Shown here piece after piece: positions 1-6,097 of a stretch of 30,850 bases of DNA (position 1 is its first letter; the number at the start of each line of letters is the position of its first letter). Origin of the DNA: an uncultured Oscillospiraceae bacterium. Its GTDB lineage: Bacteria > Bacillota > Clostridia > UBA1212 > SIG427. The notes below the pieces were generated by a model, which was not told the DNA's origin, did not search any database, and saw nothing but the letters and a program-made list of their open reading frames with translations. Where the stretch lies: positions 1 to 30,850 of the forward strand of contig CABQMV010000005.1 in the NCBI GenBank assembly GCA_902465325.1, given 5' to 3'. The translations under genes and the position numbers were made by a program.

Positions 1-142
1 TTGTAAATTTGATAAGGACATCATCTACTGCGTCCGTATATCTGCCTTGCGCTATGAGATCATTCTTTAATTCTATGAGAAACTGAATTACCTGAGAGCG
101 TTCCTGTTCGCTTAAATAGATATGATATTTTTCTGCTTTCAT
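1..142 (-). CDS. Small hypothetical protein, integrative-element type (3' end outside the window)
   Basis: The minus strand reads an ATG at 142-140, preceded by the ribosome binding site AGGAGCG. It stays open for 47 codons to the window edge, so the C-terminus is missing. The protein starts MKAEKYHIYLSEQERSQVIQ and continues with a charged helical stretch containing LIELKNDLIAQGRYTDAVDD. I recall close relatives of this small protein (about 60-80 residues) as hypothetical proteins in integrative and conjugative elements of gut Clostridia. This is from memory and could not be checked. No catalytic motif is visible and no function is claimed. A good promoter lies upstream (167-195), and the gene sits on the element side of the tRNA-Arg gene. 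Confidence 0.7.
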   Translation of the reverse strand, partial: MKAEKYHIYLSEQERSQVIQFLIELKNDLIAQGRYTDAVDDVLIKFT

Positions 143-166
143 AATATCACGCTCCTTTTTACTGCT

Positions 167-195
167 ATTGTACTGGTAAGAATGGGATTTCACAA
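167..195 (-). promoter_or_regulatory. Sigma-A promoter of the small element gene
   Basis: On the minus strand, TTGTGA (195-190) and TACAAT (172-167) are separated by 17 nt. The expected transcript start is near 160, giving a leader of about 17 nt that contains the AGGAGCG ribosome binding site. A perfect inverted repeat ATTCTG-cgaa-CAGAAT (195-210) touches the -35 box and could be an operator. Confidence 0.6.
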
Positions 196-210
196 TTCTG
201 CGAACAGAAT
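195..210. repeat. Perfect 6-bp inverted repeat, possible operator
   Basis: ATTCTG-cgaa-CAGAAT is a perfect palindrome with a 4-nt centre. It abuts the -35 box of the minus-strand promoter at 167-195, a usual position for an operator. It does not match the Gram-positive LexA box, because only one CGAAC half-site is present. Which protein would bind it is unknown. Confidence 0.35.
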
Positions 211-244
211 AATAAAAATCGAACATCATAACGCCCACGCAGCA

Positions 245-341
245 AATTAGCAGGAATTTTTCTGCTTTTTTTCTCCGATTAGTAGGAGAGCCGATTTGAT
301 TAGCAAAACGGGCAAAATCTTGCTAATTTCGCTTAGCAGAA
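245..341. repeat. Cluster of TTAGCA repeats in the AT-rich element end
   Basis: The word TTAGCA, or TTAGTA once, occurs five times in under 100 nt: at 247, 279, 300 and 333 on the plus strand and inverted at 321-326. The copies at 299-306 and 320-327 form a perfect 8-bp inverted repeat (ATTAGCAA / TTGCTAAT) with a 13-nt spacer. Short repeats close to a tRNA gene are typical of arm-type integrase or excisionase sites in tyrosine-recombinase elements. That role is an inference. No recombinase gene is in the window. Confidence 0.45.
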
Positions 342-394
342 CAATCACCTTTTTCCATATTACTTTTGCGTTCTATCTTGGTCAGGTGTAAGGA

Positions 395-411
395 GTTCGC
401 CTCCGAAGCGA
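395..411 (+). repeat. Near-perfect inverted copy of the tRNA-Arg anticodon arm
   Basis: The plus strand reads GTTCGCCTCCGAAGCGA here. The tRNA-Arg gene on the minus strand reads GTTCGCCTCCTAAGCGA over 516-500. That is 16 of 17 positions identical, in opposite orientation, with the tRNA terminator between the copies. It may be a core-type recombinase site or a relic of recombination at the tRNA. Confidence 0.5.
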
Positions 412-457
412 TAAAAATAAGAAAAGCCGAAAACCTTGATTTTACAAGGCTTTCGGC
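410..457 (-). terminator. Rho-independent terminator of tRNA-Arg
   Basis: Read on the minus strand, GCCGAAAGCCTTG pairs with CAAGGTTTTCGGC (457-426) around a TAAAAT loop, and a T-rich tract TTTTCTTATTTTT follows (425-413). It begins 8 nt after the encoded CCA of the tRNA, so it closes the tRNA transcript. Confidence 0.8.
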
Positions 458-465
458 GTTGTTTG

Positions 466-542
466 TGGCGTCCTTGCCCGGATTCGAACCGGGGGCGTTT
501 CGCTTAGGAGGCGAACCCTCTATCCTGCTGAGGTACAAGGAC
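466..542 (-). tRNA. tRNA-Arg (anticodon CCT)
   Basis: The minus strand folds into a full cloverleaf. The acceptor GTCCTTG (542-536) pairs perfectly with CAAGGAC (476-470). The D stem is CCTC/GAGG, and the anticodon stem TTCGC/GCGAA encloses the loop CTCCTAA with anticodon CCT, which reads the Arg codon AGG. The T arm is CCCGG-TTCGAAT-CCGGG and the discriminator base is G (469). A CCA end is encoded at 468-466. Its 3' end faces the putative mobile element on the left, the usual geometry for integration into a tRNA gene. A terminator follows directly. Confidence 0.95.
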
Positions 543-835
543 TTATATCAAATTTGGGAGCTTGCTTACAGTGTAACAATCTCTTTTGCCCCAAAAGTGG
601 ATGTTGTAACAATTTCTTAGGAGGGGCTTGTTATATCCATTTAACTAAAGCGGCTTTAATACCGTCTATTAAAATTTACTTGTAAGCCAATTTGCTGCCG
701 TTTGTCTTGCCTAGAGCCTTTATAACAAACTCTTAAAGCATATGTCCATCCGGAAAAACTGCCAAGACAGACAGCTGTTTCAAGCGAGCGGATAGAATTA
801 TAACAGAAATTAAAAAGAAATTCAATCACTTCCTA
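543..835. other. Intergenic region between tRNA-Arg and the prs promoter
   Basis: I see no convincing gene in this AT-rich stretch. The only structure noted is a direct repeat of TGTAACAATYTCTT at 572-585 and 605-618, differing by one base and 33 bp apart, just upstream of the tRNA 5' end. I could not assign a convincing tRNA promoter. Confidence 0.5.
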
Positions 836-864
836 TTGATTACCCTACCCCTGTGTTGTAAAAT
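836..864 (+). promoter_or_regulatory. Sigma-A promoter of prs
   Basis: TTGATT (836-841) and TAAAAT (859-864) are separated by exactly 17 nt, with transcription expected to start near 871. The promoter lies inside the upstream end of the longest open frame, which rules out a translation start there and supports the start at 926. Confidence 0.75.
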
Positions 865-925
865 AGAACCATATGATATACATGCAAAATATGTATATAA
901 AATATCAGCCATGGAGGTTATTGGA

Positions 926-2074
926 ATGTGTCCGGAGAGAGCTCCTTTTTCGTCGTTGTCACTGCAGGTAGGTAATTTAGGGATTTTAGCAATGGAGAGC
1001 TGTAAGGATTTAGCTCAGAAGGTAGATGGCTGGCTTCAGGAGAGCCGGGCTCAGTTGATGGGAGGGCAGACCTATTCTTATTTATTAAAAAGCCGGTGTC
1101 CCCGATTCGGGAACGGAGAGGCCAAGGGAATTATTGACGAGTCCGTTCGGGGAAAGGACTTATTTATATTAGTCGATGTAGGAAATTACAACTGTACATA
1201 CAACTTTATGGGACGACAAAATGCAATGTCGCCGGACGATCATTTCCAGGATTTAAAAAGAATTATCTCTGCAGTTGCAGGAAAGGCCAAAAGAATTAAT
1301 ATTATCATGCCGTTTTTATACGGCGGCAGACAGCATAAAAGAGTTGTGAGGGAGTCCTTAGACTGCGCCGTTGCCCTTCATGAGCTGCAGAATCTCAATG
1401 TAGAAAATATTATTACCTTTGATGCCCACGATGCGCGGGTACAGAATTCTATTCCTTTTACCGGTTTTGAAAATATAATGCCCCATTACCAGTTTGTAAA
1501 AGCCCTGCTAATGGAAGTGCCGGATATTAAAATAGACAAGGACAACCTGATGATTGTAAGCCCGGATGAGGGCGGGATCCACAGAAATATCTATTATTCC
1601 TCATTATTTGGCGTGGATTTGGGTGTGTTTTATAAGAGAAGAGACTTCAGCCGTATGGTAAACGGACGGAACCCGATTGTAGCCCATGAATTTATAGGCG
1701 GCGATGTGGCCGGCAAGGATGTACTGGTAGTGGACGATATGCTTTCCTCCGGAGATTCTGTATTGGATATTGCCTATGAGCTTAAGCGGCGGAAGGCCCG
1801 CCGGATTTTTGTGGCAGTTACCTTTGCCCTTTTTACAGAGGGCGTGGATCCCTTTGTGAAGGCCTATGAGGACGGACTGATCAATAAAATATTTGCTACA
1901 AACCTGACCTACAGGCGGCCGGAGCTTTCTAAAGCAGAGTGGTTTGCTGAGGTGGATATGTCTAAATATATTGCTAAAATTATAGATTGTCTGAATTATG
2001 ACGAATCATTAGGAAACCTTATTGATCCTTCTCAGAGAATCACTGCGTTAATGGAAAAATTCCACAAGCGATAA
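926..2074 (+). CDS. prs: Ribose-phosphate pyrophosphokinase (PRPP synthetase), long clostridial form
   Basis: This cytoplasmic enzyme makes 5-phosphoribosyl-1-diphosphate from ribose 5-phosphate and ATP, for nucleotide, histidine and tryptophan synthesis. The product is 382 residues, longer than the classical enzyme of about 315 and in line with the form I know from Clostridia. The motif FDAHD (165-169) supplies the metal/ATP-binding His. VVDDMLSSGDS (268-278) is the PRPP-binding loop of type I phosphoribosyltransferase folds. The ATG at 926 follows GGAGG by about 10 nt. The frame stays open back to 836, but that part contains the promoter and cannot be translated from this transcript. The gene appears monocistronic, with its own promoter and a strong terminator at 2105-2135. 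Confidence 0.9.
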   Translation: MCPERAPFSSLSLQVGNLGILAMESCKDLAQKVDGWLQESRAQLMGGQTYSYLLKSRCPRFGNGEAKGIIDESVRGKDLFILVDVGNYNCTYNFMGRQNAMSPDDHFQDLKRIISAVAGKAKRINIIMPFLYGGRQHKRVVRESLDCAVALHELQNLNVENIITFDAHDARVQNSIPFTGFENIMPHYQFVKALLMEVPDIKIDKDNLMIVSPDEGGIHRNIYYSSLFGVDLGVFYKRRDFSRMVNGRNPIVAHEFIGGDVAGKDVLVVDDMLSSGDSVLDIAYELKRRKARRIFVAVTFALFTEGVDPFVKAYEDGLINKIFATNLTYRRPELSKAEWFAEVDMSKYIAKIIDCLNYDESLGNLIDPSQRITALMEKFHKR

Positions 2075-2104
2075 GCCGGACGGCGAAAAGCGATAAGAGA
2101 AAGG

Positions 2105-2135
2105 AGAGACCGTATATTTTATGCGGTCTCTTTTT
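2105..2135 (+). terminator. Rho-independent terminator after prs
   Basis: AGAGACCG (2105-2112) pairs with CGGTCTCT (2124-2131) around an AT-rich loop, and a run of T follows to 2135. It lies 30 nt after the prs stop codon. Confidence 0.85.
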
Positions 2136-2191
2136 GTATTGACGCAGGTTTAAATTATAAAATATGGAAATGCTTTTATGGGAGGCGTTAC

Positions 2192-2221
2192 TTGTCACCT
2201 AAGACAGTTTTATGTTATAAT
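2192..2221 (+). promoter_or_regulatory. Sigma-A promoter of the lipoprotein gene
   Basis: TTGTCA (2192-2197) and a perfect TATAAT (2216-2221) are 18 nt apart. Transcription would start near 2228, leaving a leader of about 32 nt with a GGAGG ribosome binding site before the ATG at 2260. Confidence 0.75.
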
Positions 2222-2259
2222 TCTACTTACTGAAAACGCAGGCGGAGGTTTTATACAAA

Positions 2260-3084
2260 ATGAATCAAAATACCATTCGAGTTTTATTTGCGGCAACAGC
2301 CCTTGGCCTGTGCCTATTGAGTTTCACCGGCTGTCATAAAGAGAAATACACCATTGATACGCCGTATGATTTTAGCAGTATTGCATCTAAGGCTCCTTCG
2401 GCTACAGAGGAAAGCGGGGGGAATAAGGAGCCGTCCGGCAGTTCCGAGGCCGGCACGCCGTCCGCAACAGCACAGGGTTCTTCTGAAAACACGGGGAATT
2501 TGGCGACACCTCAGGCGTCTGCTGTTCCGGGAAACAGCAGTTCTTCCGAAGGTGCAGCAAATTCTGGGTCGCAGAACGGGACCGACAAAGGGAGTTCTTC
2601 TGTTGGGAATACGAACGGTGCTGATTTCCTGGAGGAGGCCGAGAACTATAAAATTCCCCAGGATACAACAGAGAAGATGACGACAGAAGCGCTTATGCAG
2701 ACCTATATGTCTTATCCGCTTCTGGATACTCTTTGTTTTGAAGAGTCGCCGGAGGAGGTATACCGTACCTGGATCCAGAGTGAAGCCAGCTGCGGCCAGG
2801 AGCTGATGAGCCGAAAGGAGGCGGTATCTGTTGCGCTGGCCTATTATCAAGAGGCGGTGGAAAGTGAGCCGGCTCAGCATGTCAGTACGGAGGCGGATTT
2901 TACCAGTGAGCTTAAATTAGACTGGATAGAGCTGCTGCTGTATCAGGATACAATGAAGAAACAGGCAAATACACAGCAGAAATCAGAAATTGTCAGGCTG
3001 GCCGAGCAAAGGGACCAGACGCTGGAGTCTAACGGGTATGCCATTGCAGACCAGCTTCCTGATCTGGCGGCGGCCTATCGCTAG
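2260..3084 (+). CDS. Secreted lipoprotein of unknown function
   Basis: I do not recognise a family. The 274-residue product begins with a lipoprotein signal peptide: a positively charged start is absent, but a hydrophobic stretch leads to the lipobox LSFTGC with the modified Cys near residue 25. Residues 40-125 are a low-complexity linker rich in Ser, Gly, Ala, Glu and Asn, typical of a tether through the cell wall. The C-terminal 140 residues look helical and acidic, with two Cys (near CFEESPEE and ASCGQEL), and may form the folded domain. The gene has its own promoter and is followed immediately by the promoter of the CpsD-type kinase gene. A link with envelope polysaccharide export is possible from position only. 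Confidence 0.75.
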   Translation: MNQNTIRVLFAATALGLCLLSFTGCHKEKYTIDTPYDFSSIASKAPSATEESGGNKEPSGSSEAGTPSATAQGSSENTGNLATPQASAVPGNSSSSEGAANSGSQNGTDKGSSSVGNTNGADFLEEAENYKIPQDTTEKMTTEALMQTYMSYPLLDTLCFEESPEEVYRTWIQSEASCGQELMSRKEAVSVALAYYQEAVESEPAQHVSTEADFTSELKLDWIELLLYQDTMKKQANTQQKSEIVRLAEQRDQTLESNGYAIADQLPDLAAAYR

Positions 3085-3088
3085 AGGC

Positions 3089-3117
3089 TTGACAAACAGA
3101 TAAAATCTGGCTAGACT
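3089..3117 (+). promoter_or_regulatory. Sigma-A promoter of the cpsD-like gene
   Basis: A perfect -35 box TTGACA (3089-3094) lies 17 nt before TAGACT (3112-3117). It begins 5 nt after the lipoprotein stop codon, so the kinase gene can be transcribed on its own. Confidence 0.7.
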
Positions 3118-3156
3118 AATAGAGCTGTGTACGAGCATAGCAGACGGAGGTGCCCG

Positions 3157-3939
3157 ATGGCGAGAAATAAGACAGACAGAAGATTGAATATTGCTCTCAA
3201 CAGACTGGGCGAGAATACACCGTTTGCCATATCCGAGGCCTATAAGGCCATCCGGACAAATTTGCTGTTCTCTTTGGCTCCGCTTAGTAAAAAGGTTGTT
3301 GTTGTATCTTCTGCTCTTCCCAACGAAGGAAAGAGCACTACCTGTGGGAATCTGGCCATTACCATGGCACAGACCTCTGCCCGGGTTATGCTGATAGACG
3401 GAGATTTGAGAAAACCTACCCAGCATAAATTTTTTGAAGTTGATAATGTAAAAGGCCTGTCCAATCTGCTGGTGGGCTTTGATTCAGTGGCAGATTCCGT
3501 AAAGCGCAATGTTGTGAAAAATGTGGATTTAGTGACGGCAGGCGCGCTTCCTCCGAATCCCTCAGAGCTGTTGGGCAGTGAAAATATGGAAATTTTCCTG
3601 AAGAAAATGGAGGAGTATTACGACTATATCCTGATTGACTCTCCTCCTGTCAATGTGGTGACCGATGCAGTTGTTTTATCCAAGCATGCAGCGGGGATAT
3701 TAATGATTGCCAGATCTATGAATACGACAATTGAAGACTTGGATAACGCACTGTCTGTAATAAAAACCGCCAACGGAAATGTTTTGGGGGTTGTTGTTTC
3801 TGATGTAAATAAAGAAAGCGGTTCCGGCTACTATCGGAGCTATAAAAAGCATGAATACTATTCTTATCACGGCGACTATGGGCAGCCCTACCGAGAACGA
3901 AAACGGAAGGCTGCCGAACCTGACGGACACGGAGAATAG
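3157..3939 (+). CDS. CpsD/CapB-family bacterial tyrosine kinase (BY-kinase)
   Basis: BY-kinases autophosphorylate on C-terminal tyrosines and control chain length and export of capsule or exopolysaccharide at the inner face of the membrane. The 260-residue protein has the Walker A loop LPNEGKST (54-61), Walker A' LIDGD (79-83) and Walker B LIDSPP (159-164). It ends in a tyrosine cluster (about residues 228-250, with YYRSY, YYSYHGDY and PY). The N-terminal ISEAYKAIRTNLLFS is the usual family opening. The ATG at 3157 has the ribosome binding site ACGGAGG. The upstream GTG at 3127 lacks one and is rejected. No membrane activator (CpsC/Wzz type) is adjacent. The preceding gene is an unrelated-looking lipoprotein. 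The natural partner locus is the polysaccharide cluster at 10-19 kb, but this is inferred. Confidence 0.9.
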   Translation: MARNKTDRRLNIALNRLGENTPFAISEAYKAIRTNLLFSLAPLSKKVVVVSSALPNEGKSTTCGNLAITMAQTSARVMLIDGDLRKPTQHKFFEVDNVKGLSNLLVGFDSVADSVKRNVVKNVDLVTAGALPPNPSELLGSENMEIFLKKMEEYYDYILIDSPPVNVVTDAVVLSKHAAGILMIARSMNTTIEDLDNALSVIKTANGNVLGVVVSDVNKESGSGYYRSYKKHEYYSYHGDYGQPYRERKRKAAEPDGHGE

Positions 3940-4011
3940 ACCGATAAAGAAATTTTTCAAACTTATTTGACCAATCCGTACAAATACGATAATGAAAAGG
4001 TTGTGGCAGCA

Positions 4012-4671
4012 ATGAATAATAAAAGTTATGAGTGCTGCATATTTGACCTGGACGGGACGCTTCTGGATACATCTGCCGGCCTGCTGCGCAGCCTCGATTA
4101 TACAATCGCAATATGTAATTTACCGCCTTTCCCGGAAGAAAAGCGGCTGTCGATTATTGGGCCTCCCATTAGGGTTTCCCTGCAAAACCAATATCACCTC
4201 TCTGATTCAAAGGCCGATAAAGCATTGGCGGTATTTCGCGAATATTATGAATCAGAGGAACTGTTTTCAGCTTCCCTGTATCCCGGTATTCCTCAGCTTT
4301 TGGCAAGACTGCGGGAGCGGGGGATAAAGCTTGCTCTGGGCACCTATAAAATGATAGGTTTTGCCCGGGACATTCTGGCGCATTTTGAGATTGAAGAATA
4401 CTTTAACTATATAGGCGGCGCAGATCCCGCGGGCAAAAGAACAAAGACGGATATTCTCAATTTATGTCTTGCAGAATTAACTGGGGGAAATCCGGACCGG
4501 GCACTGATGGTAGGCGACAGCCAATTTGATGCCAGAGCAGCGGCAGAGGCGGGAATTGATTTTTTGGCGGTGACGTACGGTTTTGGCTTTAAAACCCAAG
4601 CGGAGGTAAAGAGGTTTTCCCATGTGGGAGTTTGTCACACGGTAGAGGAAGTGGGTGATTTCTGTGGATGA
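4012..4671 (+). CDS. HAD-superfamily phosphatase, phosphoglycolate-phosphatase-like
   Basis: This is a 219-residue haloacid-dehalogenase-type hydrolase, subfamily IA. The nucleophile motif FDLDGT (11-16) supplies Asp12 and Asp14. Motif II is LGTYK, with Thr and a following Lys, and motif III/IV is VGDSQFDARAA with the metal-binding Asp pair. A helical cap domain lies between motifs I and II. The substrate cannot be predicted. Phosphoglycolate, pyrophosphate or nucleotide phosphatases all look alike here. I chose the ATG at 4012 because it directly precedes the conserved opening. The frame is open further upstream to a TTG at 3967, where a TTGACC word may be a promoter element rather than a start. 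The gene overlaps the start of mgtE by a few bases, so the two are probably co-transcribed. A second member of this family is at 23564-24229. Confidence 0.85.
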   Translation: MNNKSYECCIFDLDGTLLDTSAGLLRSLDYTIAICNLPPFPEEKRLSIIGPPIRVSLQNQYHLSDSKADKALAVFREYYESEELFSASLYPGIPQLLARLRERGIKLALGTYKMIGFARDILAHFEIEEYFNYIGGADPAGKRTKTDILNLCLAELTGGNPDRALMVGDSQFDARAAAEAGIDFLAVTYGFGFKTQAEVKRFSHVGVCHTVEEVGDFCG

Positions 4672-6013
4672 TATGGAAAAAATAGAGGAGCAAATTGAAA
4701 TACTGCTGCAGCAGCGCAAGTTTGCTGCTCTGAGCAAAATTCTCAAGGAGCTGAATCCTCCTGATGTGGCCAATTTAATGCATACGATGCCGGAGGAGGA
4801 TCTGCCGTTGGTATTTCGGATTTTACCGAAGGAATTGGCAGCGGAAACTTTTGTAGAGCTGGACGGGGATGTACAGGAGCTGCTGATTCGATCCTTCAGC
4901 GATAAAGAGCTGCGGGCTGTAATGGATGAGCTTTTTGTAGACGATGCGGTGGATATGATTGAGGAAATGCCGGCCAATGTAGTGACCAGAATCCTCAGAA
5001 ATACAGATGCTGATACAAGAAAAATAATTAATTCTATTTTAAAGTACCCGGAAGACAGTGCCGGCAGCATCATGACGGTAGAGTATGTATACCTAAAGAA
5101 AACGATGACTGTAAGTGAGGCTTTTCGGCAGATCCGTCAGGTGGGAGTGGATAAGGAGACCATTTACACCTGTTATGTAATAGAATCGAGAAAGCTTATC
5201 GGACTGATAACCGTTAAGGATCTTTTGCTGTCGGCGGATGACTGCATTATAGAAGATATTATGGATTCTCATGTGATTTTTGTAGATGCCTACGAGGACA
5301 AAGAGATCGTGGCGGAGAAGTTCAGAAAGTACGGTTTGCTGGCAATGCCGGTGGTGGACCGGGAAGAAAGGCTTGTGGGCATTGTAACCTTTGACGATGC
5401 CATGGATGTTATTCAGGAGGAAAATACAGAGGACATTGAGAAAATGGCGGCTATTATGCCTACGGATAAGCCCTATCTTAAAACCGGCGTTTTTGAGACC
5501 TGGAAGAAACGCATTCCGTGGCTTTTACTGCTAATGGTTTCGGCCACCTTTACTTCTTCTATTCTGGGACATTTTGAGAATGCCCTGGCGGCCCAGTCGG
5601 TACTGATTGCCTTTATTCCCATGCTTATGGACACCGGAGGCAATGCCGGCGGGCAGGCATCGGTGACCATTATAAGAGGACTTTCCCTGAATGAAATTTT
5701 CATGGGAGATATTATAAAAATTATTTGGAAGGAGATCCGCGTGGCAGTAATCTGCGGCGTCACGCTGGCGGTGGTATCTTTTGGCAAGGTGCTGCTGGTG
5801 GATCGGGTTTCTGTGACAGTGGCTGCAGTGATTTCACTGACTATGCTGCTGACTGTTCTGGTAGCGAAGCTGGTAGGCTGTACGCTTCCCATCTTGGCAA
5901 AAAGGATTGGATTTGACCCGGCGGTAATGGCCAGCCCTTTTATCACTACCATTGTGGATGCGCTGTCTCTGGTCATCTATTTTAAAATTGCGGCGATGCT
6001 GCTGTCTATATAG
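4664..6013 (+). CDS. mgtE: Magnesium transporter MgtE
   Basis: MgtE is a dimeric Mg2+ channel/transporter in the cytoplasmic membrane. The N-terminal helical MgtE_N domain (about 1-130) is rich in acidic and Leu residues. A pair of CBS domains follows (about 130-255, with IGLITVKDLL and VGIVTFDDAMDVI). Five membrane segments lie between about 280 and 449. The conserved pore signature DTGGNAGGQ and the late TTIVDALSL, whose Asp corresponds to the Mg2+-selectivity Asp of the family, are present. Several starts are possible (GTG 4655, GTG 4664, ATG 4673). GTG 4664 has the best-spaced ribosome binding site (GGGTGA) and overlaps the HAD stop, suggesting translational coupling. No Mg2+ riboswitch can fit upstream. 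A strong terminator follows at 6049. Confidence 0.93.
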   Translation: MDDMEKIEEQIEILLQQRKFAALSKILKELNPPDVANLMHTMPEEDLPLVFRILPKELAAETFVELDGDVQELLIRSFSDKELRAVMDELFVDDAVDMIEEMPANVVTRILRNTDADTRKIINSILKYPEDSAGSIMTVEYVYLKKTMTVSEAFRQIRQVGVDKETIYTCYVIESRKLIGLITVKDLLLSADDCIIEDIMDSHVIFVDAYEDKEIVAEKFRKYGLLAMPVVDREERLVGIVTFDDAMDVIQEENTEDIEKMAAIMPTDKPYLKTGVFETWKKRIPWLLLLMVSATFTSSILGHFENALAAQSVLIAFIPMLMDTGGNAGGQASVTIIRGLSLNEIFMGDIIKIIWKEIRVAVICGVTLAVVSFGKVLLVDRVSVTVAAVISLTMLLTVLVAKLVGCTLPILAKRIGFDPAVMASPFITTIVDALSLVIYFKIAAMLLSI

Positions 6014-6048
6014 CCTTTCCTGCGAATATTTTTAAGGATTTGCGGTTA

Positions 6049-6097
6049 AACTGCTTTTTAGTTCATCAATTATATGAATTGAAAGGCAGTTTTTATT
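6049..6097 (+). terminator. Strong terminator hairpin abutting the germination operon start codon
   Basis: An 18-bp stem pairs 6049-6066 with 6074-6091, with no bulge and only three G-U pairs. It has a 7-nt loop and is followed by TTTTATT. It ends directly against the ATG at 6098 and contains the only purine-rich segment (GAAAGG, 6081-6086) that could be the ribosome binding site of that gene. It is both the terminator for mgtE and a possible control element for the germination operon. Confidence 0.85.

Noticed and set aside
195..210. ATTCTG-cgaa-CAGAAT as an SOS/LexA box
   Set aside because: Only one CGAAC half-site matches. The second half does not fit the Gram-positive consensus.
836..925. 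N-terminal extension of PRPP synthetase from TTG 836
   Set aside because: The -35 and -10 boxes lie within it, so it is not transcribed from that promoter; the ATG at 926 has a GGAGG site.
2314..2880. Minus-strand and alternate-frame open stretches within the lipoprotein gene
   Set aside because: They are Arg- and Cys-rich mirror frames of a low-complexity Ser/Gly linker. The plus-strand gene has a promoter, ribosome binding site and lipobox.
4600..4664. Magnesium riboswitch upstream of mgtE
   Set aside because: mgtE starts inside the preceding HAD gene, leaving no untranslated leader for an M-box.
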